DNA of 45,634 nt, from the IMG/VR virus record IMGVR_UViG_3300043410_001254, positions 1 to 45,634 of that record; one strand, 5' to 3'. A model generated the notes under the pieces. It ran no database searches. It saw only the letters and a list, made by a program, of their open reading frames with translations, and had not been told where the DNA came from. This stretch comes from a virus. Shown piece after piece: positions 1 through 7,925 of this stretch (position 1 is its first letter; every line of letters starts with the position of its first letter). The position numbers and the translations under genes are program-made.

Positions 1-68
1 CATTTGCCTTCTGTTGCTTCATCGTGTTCGTGTCCGCAGACTACGCAAATATGTACTACTTCGCTCAT
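1..68 (-). CDS. Rubredoxin, partial (N-terminus only)
   Basis: The gene runs off the left edge, so only 22 residues are visible. They contain CVVCG followed by an acidic stretch, which matches the first iron-binding knuckle of rubredoxins; the second CxxC knuckle must lie outside the window. Rubredoxins hold one iron with four cysteines and shuttle single electrons, often to rubrerythrin. The ATG (68-66) overlaps the stop of the upstream rubrerythrin gene as ATGA, so the two are probably translated together. The fold is inferred from the motif and the neighbour; another small CxxC protein is possible. Confidence 0.65.
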   Translation of the reverse strand, partial: MSEVVHICVVCGHEHDEATEGK

Positions 69-517
69 TTTACACTCTCCCAAACTTGTTGATATGCCTC
101 AGCGTGACGCTGTTCTACTTTCTTTAGTGCATGAAAACGCTTCTCTGCTTTAGCGAGAACTGCCTCGAATTGCTCAGCGTGTTCTTTACTCTCGGCTGTT
201 TGTAGACGAGCTTCTAGTAAGGCTTCATCATTACCTTCACGCTCGGCTTCTTCTTCCATACGTGGATACATTTCTGTAAACTCGTGGGTCTCGCCTTCGA
301 TAGCTAACTCTAAGCAGTGCTTCACATCTGGCTTACCAATGAGTAGTTCAAGGTGTCCCCATGCGTGTAGCAATTCTTGGTCAGCAGTATGCTCGAAGTG
401 CTTAGCAACATCTTCAAAGCCCTGCGCTCTTGCTAGTTTTGCGAAATAACGATACTTAGTATGGGCTTGCGATTCACCAGCGAACGCAGCCTCTAAGTTT
501 TTGATTGTGATTGACAT
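65..517 (-). CDS. Rubrerythrin (di-iron domain only)
   Basis: Di-iron four-helix-bundle protein of the rubrerythrin family, which reduces hydrogen peroxide in the cytoplasm. All seven expected iron ligands can be placed: E15, the pair E48/H51 (ELLH), E76/E79 (EGETHE), and E109/H113 (ESKEH). At 150 residues it lacks the C-terminal rubredoxin domain of classical rubrerythrins; a separate rubredoxin gene follows with an ATGA overlap and may supply that function. A strong host-type promoter lies just upstream (544-572), and AAAGGAAC precedes the ATG. It may protect the infected cell or the viral metal enzymes from oxidative damage; that role is inference. Confidence 0.9.
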   Translation of the reverse strand: MSITIKNLEAAFAGESQAHTKYRYFAKLARAQGFEDVAKHFEHTADQELLHAWGHLELLIGKPDVKHCLELAIEGETHEFTEMYPRMEEEAEREGNDEALLEARLQTAESKEHAEQFEAVLAKAEKRFHALKKVEQRHAEAYQQVWESVK

Positions 518-543
518 AATAGTTCCTTTCTATGTATGTTACT

Positions 544-572
544 ATTGTAATAGTATTTACACAAGAAGTCAA
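544..572 (-). promoter_or_regulatory. Sigma70-type early promoter of rubrerythrin
   Basis: On the minus strand: TTGACT (572-567), 17-base spacer, TACAAT (549-544). It is well placed about 25 bases before the rubrerythrin start. Confidence 0.8.
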
Positions 573-631
573 CGCAAAAACCGCTTTTTTGACGAATATA
601 TTTTTATCGCTCCGATAGATAGAAACTAATA

Positions 632-649
632 AGGGACCCGTAGGTCCCT
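632..649 (-). terminator. Hairpin downstream of the zinc-ribbon gene
   Basis: AGGGACC-cgta-GGTCCCT inverted repeat just after the stop at 655, followed on the minus strand by a weak T stretch (TTATTAG). A hairpin with the same stem (GGGACC/GGTCCC) recurs at 37891-37910. Confidence 0.55.
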
Positions 650-654
650 CTATG

Positions 655-1605
655 TTATGCGAAGATTTCTAATGCGGTACCACATTCCGAACAAAACTTA
701 GCAGTTGCTTTATTTTGTTTACCGCATGTGATGCACTTGGGCTTCTTCTTTACGGTCACTGCTTCCATTACTGGACGATTGTCGGGAGTCTCGCCCAACA
801 ACTTCAACACAATGGTATGCTTCTGTGATTCAAGCGCACCGATAGTAGTGGTTTGAAACTTCTGGTCACTACGACTGCCTGGTACAGTGATACCCACATC
901 GTTAGCGGGCATCCAGTCCATAGTAGCCTGACCATCATGTGCGGCCTGTGCCGAGATATTCATGCTATTGAGTGTAGCACTAGTCGCACTAGCAGCCGCT
1001 GCCTTTGTTGCCTCACCCTTTGAGTAATCAACTCCACGTAGAACGCCGCCGACATTCATCTGTGAGATACTGCCACTTGCTGTTAATGAGAAGCGATCAC
1101 CAGTACTACCGCTAACACCAGCGTTAGTAGTAGCGTAGAATGAATCACCTCCAGTACTAGCACGATATTCAGCGTACTTCGTCCAGTGATCATTCACGCC
1201 ACCAGCGATGCTACTGCGCCATAAGGTATCGCTGATGTTGATGACAGGTCGAGGTAGTTCGTACTGAAATTCAATACGGACAAGACCGTCTTCTAGTTTG
1301 ATACCACGAGGACCGTCTTCGATTGCCTTGATGCGTTCGATGAACTTGAGTTTGTTACCAGCGGAAAGATTGCCGTTTGCGATTGAACGCTCTAAGTTAA
1401 TTTCTTGTCCTGCGTTAATGACAAGGCCACCTTCTACGATGTTTGTGCCATCGATGAAGACGTTTACTAGTGCTCGTTGGGTGTGGAGATTTTTTAGTAG
1501 TACTGAGTACTCTGATCCAAATGGCACATATACAGTGTCTTTGAATTCACGCAATAAGCGTCCGTTTGCCTTTATGGTGGCGACCATTTTATTATGATAC
1601 ATCAT
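655..1605 (-). CDS. Conserved phage-type protein with C-terminal zinc ribbon
   Basis: 316 residues. The first ~100 residues form a beta-rich region (MVATIKANGRLLREF..., FIDGTNIVEGGLVI), the middle (~130-225) is rich in Gly, Ser, Thr and Ala, and the last ~30 residues carry two CxxC pairs (CITCGKQ...FCSECG), a zinc ribbon. No enzyme motif is visible. AAAAGGA precedes the double ATG at 1605. A virion or assembly role is possible from the composition, but this is a guess. No clear promoter is seen; the leader holds two hairpins (1621-1686). Confidence 0.8.
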   Translation of the reverse strand: MMYHNKMVATIKANGRLLREFKDTVYVPFGSEYSVLLKNLHTQRALVNVFIDGTNIVEGGLVINAGQEINLERSIANGNLSAGNKLKFIERIKAIEDGPRGIKLEDGLVRIEFQYELPRPVINISDTLWRSSIAGGVNDHWTKYAEYRASTGGDSFYATTNAGVSGSTGDRFSLTASGSISQMNVGGVLRGVDYSKGEATKAAAASATSATLNSMNISAQAAHDGQATMDWMPANDVGITVPGSRSDQKFQTTTIGALESQKHTIVLKLLGETPDNRPVMEAVTVKKKPKCITCGKQNKATAKFCSECGTALEIFA

Positions 1606-1620
1606 AATTTTCCTTTTAAA

Positions 1621-1686
1621 CCGGCCTCTGTCAGAGCCGCAAATATTTTAAGACAGAAAGGTGAATGTTGACCTATTCAACATTCA
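1621..1686 (-). other. Intergenic region with two inverted repeats
   Basis: A perfect 10-base stem TGAATGTTGA/TCAACATTCA with a 5-base loop (1662-1686) lies just past the GIY-YIG stop. A second GC-rich repeat (1621-1638, CGGCCTCTG/CAGAGCCG) sits directly before the ribosome-binding site of the next gene. Neither has a T tract, so these look more like RNA-processing or operator elements than terminators. Confidence 0.5.
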
Positions 1687-1701
1687 GCAATCGATGTGAA
1701 A

Positions 1702-2208
1702 TTATTTATCTTGTGTTTGTTCTGCTAGTAATTTTGTTGCCTTCTTTTCTGCCTGTAAGCGCATGGACTCAATTCTTCTCTGCTCACGCTCTTCAGGCGT
1801 GAAATCGCCTCTAAGTTTTTGAACTCTCAGTCCGAGAACTTTTCTTTTTCCCTTGACTGTGTATTTTACATCTTCTTCTATGTTTGAGAACTTATCGAAC
1901 GAACTACGTTCCTCTGATGGGTATATTCTTGCTTCTTGTGGTAGTAAGCTAAACACTTTCCATGCTTCGTGCTTAGTGAACTCAAACCATTCGCCGTTTA
2001 TTTTGCTATTGGCATATAACTCATGAAGTGCTTTCTCAGCATCATGTCTGTTGTGCGTTTTCCATACACCGATGATTTGAACTTTGAACGGAAGTAATAT
2101 TCCTAAGTCACTTACTCGAACTTCCGGTGTTTTAGATTTTCCAATCTTATACCAGCCAAACAGCGGTGATCCGATGAAGTAAACGTAACCTTCGTCTCTA
2201 GTATTCAT
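1702..2208 (-). CDS. GIY-YIG nuclease-fold protein (T5orf172/MUG113 type)
   Basis: 168 residues. The N-terminal ~90 residues fit the T5orf172 branch of the GIY-YIG fold: GYVYFI at the start, YKIGKSKTPEVRVSDL with the conserved Arg, the HNRHDAEKALHELY helix, and NGEWFEF with the Glu that binds metal in this fold. The C-terminal half is charged and helical. Such proteins are common in large phages, mostly without a proven role; DNA cleavage or repair is possible. It lies 6 bases after the upstream small zinc protein and is probably co-transcribed from the promoter at 2470-2498. Confidence 0.85.
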   Translation of the reverse strand: MNTRDEGYVYFIGSPLFGWYKIGKSKTPEVRVSDLGILLPFKVQIIGVWKTHNRHDAEKALHELYANSKINGEWFEFTKHEAWKVFSLLPQEARIYPSEERSSFDKFSNIEEDVKYTVKGKRKVLGLRVQKLRGDFTPEEREQRRIESMRLQAEKKATKLLAEQTQDK

Positions 2209-2214
2209 AGTGAT

Positions 2215-2463
2215 TTATGCGTATGAGCCGTGATTTTCTATTGTCACTTCGCTCTTTGCTCCGCATACCGCACATTGATTCCAGTGTTCTGTATAACTAG
2301 TATTCAGGTAATCACCGCTGTAATAGTGGTCCTTGCGCTCAATCCTGTCATGAGGGCAATTGGCGAGAATAGCATTACGCTCGGCATTTAAATCTGCAAA
2401 GCGCTTACGTACCCTCTCTATCCGTTTATCTACTTTAGCGAGTTGTTGTTCAAATTCTGTCAT
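2215..2463 (-). CDS. Small coiled-coil/zinc-finger protein
   Basis: 82 residues: an N-terminal charged helix (residues ~1-35, likely coiled coil), then CPH and, about 35 residues on, CAVCG, which could bind one zinc. Function unknown. Only six bases separate the promoter -10 element from the ATG and no Shine-Dalgarno sequence is present, so its mRNA is predicted to be leaderless. Confidence 0.75.
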   Translation of the reverse strand: MTEFEQQLAKVDKRIERVRKRFADLNAERNAILANCPHDRIERKDHYYSGDYLNTSYTEHWNQCAVCGAKSEVTIENHGSYA

Positions 2464-2469
2464 GCTACT

Positions 2470-2498
2470 ATTATCTCATAACAGAACACGGAGGTCAA
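2470..2498 (-). promoter_or_regulatory. Sigma70-type promoter predicted to give a leaderless mRNA
   Basis: TTGACC (2498-2493), 17-base spacer, GATAAT (2475-2470), then six bases to the ATG at 2463. The expected start point falls on or next to the A of the ATG. The -35 element abuts the stop codon of the upstream gene (2500). Confidence 0.75.
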
Positions 2499-2499
2499 C

Positions 2500-2655
2500 T
2501 TATTTGGATGAACAGTTTTTACAGGGTGCGCTACGCTTAGTATCACAATTAGAACACGGCTTATGGAACATCCAATTACGTGATAGATACACTACCTCGT
2601 GTTTACCTGGCTTATCATCGCTACACTGCTTTTGCTTAGATTGGATCACTGGCAT
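2500..2655 (-). CDS. Small cysteine-rich protein (51 aa)
   Basis: 51 codons behind a strong GGAGG six bases before the ATG. The C-terminus has CSNCD and CKNCSSK, giving two CxxC pairs for zinc, with a further Cys at residue 11. Rich in Lys. Function unknown. It ends one base before the -35 element of the next gene, which supports it as a real gene in tightly packed DNA. Confidence 0.75.
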   Translation of the reverse strand: MPVIQSKQKQCSDDKPGKHEVVYLSRNWMFHKPCSNCDTKRSAPCKNCSSK

Positions 2656-2713
2656 AATATGCCTCCTTGTCTATATACAACGCCGTAGCCTGACGTTGCG
2701 TTGACACGGACAT

Positions 2714-2741
2714 AAAAAAAGCACCCGAAGGTGCTTTTTTT
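2714..2741. terminator. Strong bidirectional Rho-independent terminator
   Basis: GCACC-cgaa-GGTGC stem flanked by a run of A on one side and seven T on the other, so it works in both directions. On the minus strand the loop is TTCG closed by C-G, a very stable tetraloop. It ends the DUF4337 transcript. Confidence 0.9.
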
Positions 2742-2755
2742 GGATCAATCCATGC

Positions 2756-3319
2756 TTAGAAGAACAAGAATAGACCGTTTAGACTTAGTACTAGACCGAC
2801 GGCTGCTACACCAAAACTAGCCCAGAACATTGCCATACTAACTGCCAGAATAGAGGCTGATAGAACAACGATAGCTAGCTGATACGCGGTACTAGCATAA
2901 CCGATCCATGGTGAACCTTTCTTAGCTTCTTCACGTGTAGCTTCCATAGCACGAGCTTCGGCCATGATTTCCTTCTTATCACTATCCATGCGCTCTTTTT
3001 CAGCCATGAACTCTGCTTTTAACTTAGGGTCAGTAGTAGTCTTTGCCGCTAGTTCATAACTAACACCACGACCTGCTTTGGCCTGATACTGCGCCCACTT
3101 ATTGTTAGCGCCTAGTGTGTTAGTTAGTACAGTACTAGATAGCTTGCCGCCGTACCAACTATTCACTGCTAGTAGCAAGGCGAATACGGAGATAACCATA
3201 CCAGCCTTATCTTTGATTTTTGCTTCACGCTCGGAGCGTGAGCCAACTGGTGCCTTAGGAGCATCCGCATCTTTAGGTTGCTTGTTTACTAGATTTAGTA
3301 CTTGGTCGATTAGTGCCAT
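2756..3319 (-). CDS. DUF4337-like membrane protein
   Basis: 187 residues with three hydrophobic segments: one near residues 40-55 (MVISVFALLLAVNSW) and two near the C-terminus (~145-187). Between them is the NNKWAQYQAKAGR motif, which matches the NKWxYYQAKSxK signature of DUF4337 proteins, followed by a charged helix. Inner-membrane location is predicted; the family's function is unknown. AAGGAACC precedes the ATG and a T4-type late promoter lies at 3342-3353, so expression should be late. Confidence 0.8.
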   Translation of the reverse strand: MALIDQVLNLVNKQPKDADAPKAPVGSRSEREAKIKDKAGMVISVFALLLAVNSWYGGKLSSTVLTNTLGANNKWAQYQAKAGRGVSYELAAKTTTDPKLKAEFMAEKERMDSDKKEIMAEARAMEATREEAKKGSPWIGYASTAYQLAIVVLSASILAVSMAMFWASFGVAAVGLVLSLNGLFLFF

Positions 3320-3341
3320 GTTTAGGGTTCCTTATAATAGT

Positions 3342-3353
3342 CTAGTATTTATC
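3342..3353 (-). promoter_or_regulatory. T4-like late promoter
   Basis: Minus strand GATAAATACTAG, matching the TATAAATA late consensus, about 25 bases before the DUF4337 ATG. It starts right after the stop of the small membrane protein. Confidence 0.8.
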
Positions 3354-3354
3354 T

Positions 3355-3498
3355 TTAATGGTTCTTAAACCACCACCACAGAGCAAACATAGTTAGTCCT
3401 CCAATAAGGGTAAAGAACGACACAATAATCAGTATCGCTTTAAACAATCCACGTCTCTCTAACCATCCTAACCACCATATAATTTCGTTTGTTGTCAT
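3355..3498 (-). CDS. Small single-pass membrane protein (47 aa)
   Basis: Short gene with one long hydrophobic segment (FKAILIIVSFFTLIGGL) flanked by an Arg-Arg-containing N-terminal part and a C-terminal WWWFKNH. Its ATG overlaps the upstream stop as ATGA, which indicates translational coupling. CAGGACG precedes the start. Function unknown; small phage membrane proteins of this kind often act on the host envelope. Confidence 0.7.
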   Translation of the reverse strand: MTTNEIIWWLGWLERRGLFKAILIIVSFFTLIGGLTMFALWWWFKNH

Positions 3499-4277
3499 CG
3501 TCCTGTCCACACTTTTGGTGCGGCCTCTAATCTTCTTTGTTCTTCTGTTTTCGGTATCATACCGGTTCCTAGATGCGGATACTTTTCAATTCTGTCGTGT
3601 ACTACCCACACCATAGCTAGACCTATAACTGCTGCCGAGAGTACCCCACTGATACCGAGTACTATTTCTACATATAACTTTTGCATACGATTTTTACGGC
3701 GAACTCTGGCAGCCTCGTCAGCCTTCATCTTTTTAGCAACTAATACTTGTTGCTCAGCACCCATCTCCTTCATCATTGCTTCTACTTCTGTGTATAGGGC
3801 GCCGAGTTCAGGAGGCGATTGATAGACCATAAGTTCACGTAAGTCAACTGTCATTTGTTCTAGCTGTTTACGCATTAAGATACGCTGTAGGGCACGTTTA
3901 CCTAAGGAAGCATCACCCGTATATACTTCATTTTTAGCTCTACGTTCTTCTTCATCAAACACCGCTATACACTTATAGTAGTTGTCGTAGTAAGCGCCCA
4001 GGTGCTCACCTATCTCCTGATAGATGCCAGTATGATGACCTTCATTAGCCTTCTTGTTGAGTTCGATAACGTTATTCTTTTCACGTATGAACTGATTGCG
4101 TTGTTCAACAGTGGCTGGCTTGTCGGGTGGGTGTAGTTTGTGAAACTGCTCGTCTAGGTCTTTAAGCACGTCCTTAACCTCTCCCGCGGCACCTTTTATG
4201 TCCTTGTAGAGTTTACAGCCTGCTTTAACAGCACTGACAGCACCGTTAGCAAGAGCAAAGAGCGTTACTGGATCCAC
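3495..4277 (-). CDS. Helical protein with C-terminal membrane anchor
   Basis: 260 residues, mostly charged helices, with a short hydrophobic N-terminus (LFALANGAVSAVKAG) and one clear transmembrane segment near residues 205-228 (VLGISGVLSAAVIGLAMVWVV). The start is GTG (4277-4275) with AAAGGAG six bases upstream. A late-type promoter (TAAATACTAG) lies at 4311-4321. No known domain is recognised; it may be a late protein anchored in the inner membrane or in the virion. Confidence 0.75.
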   Translation of the reverse strand: MDPVTLFALANGAVSAVKAGCKLYKDIKGAAGEVKDVLKDLDEQFHKLHPPDKPATVEQRNQFIREKNNVIELNKKANEGHHTGIYQEIGEHLGAYYDNYYKCIAVFDEEERRAKNEVYTGDASLGKRALQRILMRKQLEQMTVDLRELMVYQSPPELGALYTEVEAMMKEMGAEQQVLVAKKMKADEAARVRRKNRMQKLYVEIVLGISGVLSAAVIGLAMVWVVHDRIEKYPHLGTGMIPKTEEQRRLEAAPKVWTGR

Positions 4278-4310
4278 CTATGACTCCTTTTATAGTTATT
4301 TTTATGGTCA

Positions 4311-4324
4311 CTAGTATTTAGTTG
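4311..4324 (-). promoter_or_regulatory. Late-type promoter for the 3495-4277 gene
   Basis: Minus strand AACTAAATACTAG; the TAAATACTAG core is identical to that of the late promoter at 3342-3353. Confidence 0.6.
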
Positions 4325-4361
4325 ATTTTGCTCAAAAAATATTGAGATAGTTGTCTTGGAT

Positions 4362-4403
4362 GATAAATAGTCGCTTTCTTTGAACCGCCCCACCAAATAA
4401 ATA
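4362..4403 (+). promoter_or_regulatory. Two tandem late promoters
   Basis: GATAAATAGTC (from 4362) and AATAAATAGTTG (from 4396), 34 bases apart, both ahead of the secreted repeat protein at 4448. They are divergent from the late promoter at 4311-4324. Confidence 0.65.
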
Positions 4404-4447
4404 GTTGAGGTAATCTCGACATATAAAAATAACAACAAGGAGCGAAG

Positions 4448-5821
4448 ATGAAACCAACACTAACCAAGGTGGCTATCTTGGTCGGGCTTCTATACCCATG
4501 CTTAGCCACATCTCAAACATACGATAGTCAATCGTTAGTTAATACTAACAGCACTAGTACGTCTACCAGTACAATAAACAACGTCAATACCGGTACCAGT
4601 ACTATCAACAATAACACCGCTGTTACCTCTACTAACGTAAACACTAACAACAACATCAATAGCGGCACCCAGACTATTAACAACAACAACGTTAATACTG
4701 GTACTATGACCTATAACAATAATAACGCTACTACCTCGACTAATAGCAATACTAACGTTAATACAAACAACAACATCAATAGTGGCACACAAACGTTCAA
4801 TAACAACAACGTAAGTACGGCTACGACCACCACAACCAACAGCAATACTAACGTTAATACAAACAATAACATCAATAGTGGTACACAAACGTTCAATAAC
4901 AACAACGTAAGTACGGCCACATCTACAAACAGCAACACTAACGTTAATACGAACACAAACACTTCTACCAGTAATAACGTGAATGCTAACACTAACGTTA
5001 ATACAAATACCAACACTAGTACCAGTAACAACGTTAATACAAATACTAGTACAAGTAACAACGTGAATGCCAATACTAACGTCAACACTAGTACAAGTAC
5101 CAGTAACAACGTGAACACCAACGTTAATACTGGCACAATGACCTACAACAACAATAACGCTAGTACAAGTACATCAAATAACAACAACGTTAATACAAGT
5201 ACTAACAACAACGTTAACCAGAACATACAGAGTGGTAGTATTACTAACAATAATAACAACGTAAGTCAAAGCACAAGCACTAGCGCTAACACTAACGTTA
5301 ATCAAAATACTAGCGCTAGTACAAGCAATAACGTTAATCAAAACGTACAGACAGGTGACATGACTAACCGCAATATCAACACAACCGATATCACTCAGCG
5401 TGTTATTCAGCCGCCACCAACTGCTGTTGCGCCCGCTATGATGAGCGGCGGTAATGCTGACTTATGTACAACTGGTACTTCAGGCAGCGTACAAACTCAA
5501 ATCTTCGGTATTAGTAGCGGCGGCACAGTGCGTGATATGAACTGTGAACGCTTAAAGTTAAGTAAGACCTTATACGACATGGGCATGAAAGTTGCCGCTG
5601 TGTCTACAATGTGTCAAGATCGTCGTGTATTCGACGCTATGATGGCCGCTGGTACACCATGCCCATACGAAGGCATGATCGGCGCTCAAGCTAAAGCACA
5701 ATGGGACGCTAACCCTGACAAACTACCTAAAGTCGAAGAGGAAAAAACAGATGACACTTATAAGAAACTTGGTATCGGCACTCTGCTTGGTATCGTTATT
5801 CACAATCTGTTCAAGTTCTAA
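4448..5821 (+). CDS. Secreted Asn/Thr/Ser-repeat protein with conserved C-terminal domain
   Basis: 457 residues in three parts. Residues 1-23 are a Sec signal peptide ending near CLATSQ. Residues ~25-310 are almost only Asn, Thr, Ser and Val in degenerate repeats such as NVNTNNNINSGTQTFNNNN. Residues ~330-457 form a globular Cys-containing domain (DLCTTGTSG...NCERLKLSKTLYDMGMKVAAVSTMCQD) ending in a hydrophobic helix; I recall similar domains in T4-like virus proteins of unknown role. The repeats could form a beta-solenoid or amyloid-like fibre on the virion or cell surface. AAGGAG precedes the ATG. Its last 71 bases overlap the next gene in another frame. Confidence 0.85.
   Translation: MKPTLTKVAILVGLLYPCLATSQTYDSQSLVNTNSTSTSTSTINNVNTGTSTINNNTAVTSTNVNTNNNINSGTQTINNNNVNTGTMTYNNNNATTSTNSNTNVNTNNNINSGTQTFNNNNVSTATTTTTNSNTNVNTNNNINSGTQTFNNNNVSTATSTNSNTNVNTNTNTSTSNNVNANTNVNTNTNTSTSNNVNTNTSTSNNVNANTNVNTSTSTSNNVNTNVNTGTMTYNNNNASTSTSNNNNVNTSTNNNVNQNIQSGSITNNNNNVSQSTSTSANTNVNQNTSASTSNNVNQNVQTGDMTNRNINTTDITQRVIQPPPTAVAPAMMSGGNADLCTTGTSGSVQTQIFGISSGGTVRDMNCERLKLSKTLYDMGMKVAAVSTMCQDRRVFDAMMAAGTPCPYEGMIGAQAKAQWDANPDKLPKVEEEKTDDTYKKLGIGTLLGIVIHNLFKF
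4745..4916 (+). repeat. Near-identical 76-bp direct repeats
   Basis: 4745-4820 and 4841-4916 are nearly identical (two silent differences seen) and 96 bases apart, inside the Asn/Thr region. Shorter relatives such as AACAACGTTAATAC recur up to about 5360. They suggest growth and shrinkage by recombination. Confidence 0.8.
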
Positions 5822-7877
5822 AGCACAAACACTCGGCGCTGGTACTACTGGTAATCTAATGGTAGGCGCCTGGCAGGGCAATGCTATTAATAGTGGCTGG
5901 CAGGGTCAGATAAACTGGGCCCCGGATATGAGTAATGGTTACTCGAACTGGGCAACTAATAACGTGTTGTCTGGAAGAGAGTCCGTCAACGGCGTTTCTA
6001 TCGGCACATTTAGTCCATACTCTGTTAACTTCGGTAACAATATGTCTACTATCTGGCAGAACATCAATGTTAAGAATGCGTTGAATAGTACTCAGACGGG
6101 CTTACAAGTAAACGGATTCAGTTACTCTATGAACTGGAAGAACGGCAATAACTGGGACAACGCTATGACCGACCAGTTATATACGTTCGTTAATGTTATT
6201 GACGCTAACAACAGAACGATTGATAGTAAGAACTACAATCTAAGTTATCATACTGGCGAACGCTGGTGGTTCTCTTCATGGACAGATACGTTCAAGACGC
6301 CATACGCTGCCGATCAACTAAAAACCATTCAGTTCGGATTCACTGGTAAAGACAACAACGGTAACTGGTGGGGTTACTACGGCCCTGAGCTAGCTAACAT
6401 CAACTTTAGATTAAACTATTCTATCGACCCATGCGTTGCTAACCCTCTAGCACACTCTAATTGTAGTGGTTACAGCGCCGCTCTAGCAAAACTCTCTAGT
6501 CCCGTAAAATCTGCTACAACGACTGCTGGTGTACCCGCGATTACATCATCTACAGGTACATCAACATTTACTGGTGTACGTGATAGTACAAATACTAACT
6601 ATACTGCTACTAGTGTGGGCGGTGGTACATTATCTACTACCGGCACATTTCGCATCAACGACGGCTTACCACAAGCAACTCGTGATAGTATTCAAGCATC
6701 TTCTAGTACTACAAATACTATAACACAAACAACAAACACTACAGTAACAGGTAGTAGTACTAATATAACCGGCACTAGTAGTACTAGTGCACAAACAGAT
6801 ACTACAAATACCAGTGGTACTACCACAAACACAACTCAAGCAACTACGACACAAACAACACAAACTACTGATCTAGTACAAACGGCATCTCAGGCACCGA
6901 TCGCCAGTACTCAAGTAAGTAATCAGTCGGCCACAAGAGCAGTTGTTCCTGTGGTAGCTGTCGCCGCTCAATCTATTCGAGGTGCCGCTCAGTCACCTTC
7001 CATTCAAACACCAGGCTTTAATATGTACGGTGGTACCGCTGGATCCCCTCAGCCAGCGATTCAGTCATCGACACAATCATCAGCAGGACTTCAACCTCTA
7101 GCGGGTGCCCAAGTTATTACCGGCGTTCAATCTCCATCGATGCCTCAACAGCCTCAATCTCAATCAACGTATTCAGTAGTTGAGCAACAACCTTCTAATA
7201 CCGCTAATCAATCTGTCGTAGTGCCGTTTAGAATTGAACTAGTTAAGCAAGGCGGTAGCGGCGACGGTATCGCTGTGTTCGTTCCTCCAACCAGTTTCTC
7301 TATGCCAACAGAGAGTAGTCAGTCGAACCCTATGACTGCCTCATATGGATTCTCAAATAACCCGGTGTCTATCTCCGCTCGCAGTGAGTTCACAGAACAA
7401 ATGAGTACTCAACAAGTTCAACAGGAGCAACCACAGCAACAGCAGATTGCTATGTATCAACCTGTTAAAGCACAATCGATGACCGAGAGTAGACAAGCGG
7501 AAGTTCAACAGCAACCAACTTCAACTGCCGTGTCGCCAGTGGGCAGTAAGACTAACCCCGTTAGTGAAGCCATCGGCCCTAAAAAAGAAGTTGAGACCGC
7601 TATTGAAGTAAAAGTAGAAGTAGCTACAACAGTAAAGACTAATGTAGCACCGAATGAATTGTCTATGGGAATTGATACCTCTACTATACAGCCAGGTGCG
7701 CCTACCTTAGACAAATATATTAACGCATCTCTAGTTGATGCGCCGTTCTATAAAGTAGACACGATCTACAAAAATCAATTCGTTGTTGATAATGCTAGAG
7801 CCCAACGACTACTAGGCCGTGGCAGCGAATTAAAGTGGCAACAAATCGTTGATAGTCAATACAAAATAGGAGAGTAA
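5751..7877 (+). CDS. Large secreted protein with aromatic-rich N-domain and Thr/Gln-rich stalk
   Basis: 708 residues. Signal peptide ~1-25 with likely cleavage after SSKA. Residues ~30-225 form a Trp/Asn-rich domain (GAWQGNAINSGWQG, NWWGYYGPELANINF). Residues ~265-400 are Thr/Ser repeats, ~400-600 are Gln/Ser/Pro-rich, and a small C-terminal domain starts near 640. GAGGA lies ahead of the ATG, inside the 3' end of the previous gene, so the two frames overlap by 71 bases and are probably coupled. It may be a surface fibre or adhesin partner of the preceding protein; function is unproven. Confidence 0.85.
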   Translation: MTLIRNLVSALCLVSLFTICSSSKAQTLGAGTTGNLMVGAWQGNAINSGWQGQINWAPDMSNGYSNWATNNVLSGRESVNGVSIGTFSPYSVNFGNNMSTIWQNINVKNALNSTQTGLQVNGFSYSMNWKNGNNWDNAMTDQLYTFVNVIDANNRTIDSKNYNLSYHTGERWWFSSWTDTFKTPYAADQLKTIQFGFTGKDNNGNWWGYYGPELANINFRLNYSIDPCVANPLAHSNCSGYSAALAKLSSPVKSATTTAGVPAITSSTGTSTFTGVRDSTNTNYTATSVGGGTLSTTGTFRINDGLPQATRDSIQASSSTTNTITQTTNTTVTGSSTNITGTSSTSAQTDTTNTSGTTTNTTQATTTQTTQTTDLVQTASQAPIASTQVSNQSATRAVVPVVAVAAQSIRGAAQSPSIQTPGFNMYGGTAGSPQPAIQSSTQSSAGLQPLAGAQVITGVQSPSMPQQPQSQSTYSVVEQQPSNTANQSVVVPFRIELVKQGGSGDGIAVFVPPTSFSMPTESSQSNPMTASYGFSNNPVSISARSEFTEQMSTQQVQQEQPQQQQIAMYQPVKAQSMTESRQAEVQQQPTSTAVSPVGSKTNPVSEAIGPKKEVETAIEVKVEVATTVKTNVAPNELSMGIDTSTIQPGAPTLDKYINASLVDAPFYKVDTIYKNQFVVDNARAQRLLGRGSELKWQQIVDSQYKIGE

Positions 7878-7900
7878 ATGTTCGAGTTCTACAAAGATTA

Positions 7901-7908
7901 CATAAATA
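7901..7908 (+). promoter_or_regulatory. Late promoter inside the upstream reading frame
   Basis: CATAAATAATAG lies between the first in-frame ATG (7878) and the likely true start of the homing endonuclease (7926), so it would make an mRNA that encodes only the shorter protein. Confidence 0.5.
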
Positions 7909-7925
7909 ATAGTATGGAGACTACT

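Noticed and set aside
4318-4509. Minus-strand 63-residue open frame with hydrophobic stretch
   Set aside because: It overlaps the late promoters and the signal-peptide region of the 4448 gene, and has no ribosome-binding site.
4535-5136. Long minus-strand open frames rich in Val, Leu and Ile
   Set aside because: They are mirror images of the Asn/Thr repeats on the plus strand; repetitive codons keep the other frames open.
4745-5360. CRISPR-like repeat spacing
   Set aside because: The repeats are degenerate, in frame, without unique spacers, and encode a protein with signal peptide and conserved end.
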